A DNA stretch of 6,580 nucleotides from Candidatus Zixiibacteriota bacterium (GTDB taxonomy: Bacteria; Zixibacteria; MSB-5A5; GN15; FEB-12). The notes beneath the pieces were generated by a model. It saw nothing but the letters and a program-made list of their open reading frames with translations, was not told the DNA's origin and made no database searches. Both the position numbers and the translations under genes were made by a program. This document shows positions 6,535-6,580 of this stretch, piece by piece (the stretch's first letter is position 1; every line of letters starts with the position of its first letter). Location: contig JAOZPL010000113.1 of assembly GCA_029932795.1 (NCBI GenBank), forward strand, positions 1 through 6,580. Reading direction: 5' to 3'.

Positions 6535-6545
6535 CTGCTGATATT

Positions 6546-6574
6546 AAATTACCATACTCGCATTCCCTTGTCAA
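6546..6574 (-). promoter_or_regulatory. Predicted sigma-70-type promoter for the small gene and regulator
   Basis: On the minus strand a perfect -35 TTGACA (6569-6574) is followed by a 17-bp spacer and TAATTT (6546-6551). A TG one base upstream of the hexamer makes it an extended -10. The start would be near 6539, giving a leader of about 110 nt to the small gene. The -10 hexamer itself is poor, but the perfect -35, ideal spacing and TG element support the call. Confidence 0.55.
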
Positions 6575-6580
6575 GTGATA

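Overview
All convincing genes in this window lie on the minus strand, so it reads right to left. It holds four protein genes: a small exported protein (possibly a lipoprotein), a large TPR-GAF-AAA+-Fis activator of the sigma-54 type, a LipM/LplA-family lipoate-pathway acyltransferase, and the first 660 codons of a TonB-dependent outer-membrane receptor that runs off the left edge. I see no rRNA, tRNA, CRISPR array, insertion sequence or attachment site.

Organism: a Gram-negative bacterium with moderate GC. The receptor's layout (signal peptide, carboxypeptidase-regulatory-like domain, plug, barrel with Asp/Asn-rich calcium-type loops) resembles receptors of the FCB superphylum and related candidate phyla such as Zixibacteria, KSB1 or Marinimicrobia. 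This placement is inference from architecture only.

Layout from right to left. Bases 6430-6580 hold a sigma-70-type promoter and a roughly 110-nt leader. The leader carries a small palindrome, direct repeats, a 10-codon mini-ORF and a weak attenuator-like hairpin. Next is the 94-residue exported protein (6145-6429). A 98-bp gap follows, with an imperfect inverted repeat and a 22-codon ORF that overlaps the regulator start. The regulator spans 3110-6046 and ends at a strong intrinsic terminator (3057-3083). That terminator's U-tract stops only 7 nt before the likely start codon of lipM (2231-3049). Bases 1983-2230 hold a second promoter and a leader with three successive hairpins, followed by the receptor gene (1-1982).

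How the parts may fit together: the small gene and the regulator are probably co-transcribed, because no terminator is visible between them. The regulator has intact ATPase and sigma-54 contact motifs but no receiver domain, so it probably senses through its TPR and GAF modules. I found no well-spaced -24/-12 promoter in the window, so its targets are probably elsewhere. LipM belongs to lipoyl assembly and has no obvious functional link to its neighbours. The points most worth a second look are the calcium-loop array in the receptor, the structured receptor leader, the terminator abutting lipM, and the unidentified small exported protein beside the regulator. I do not see a clearly new multi-gene system.
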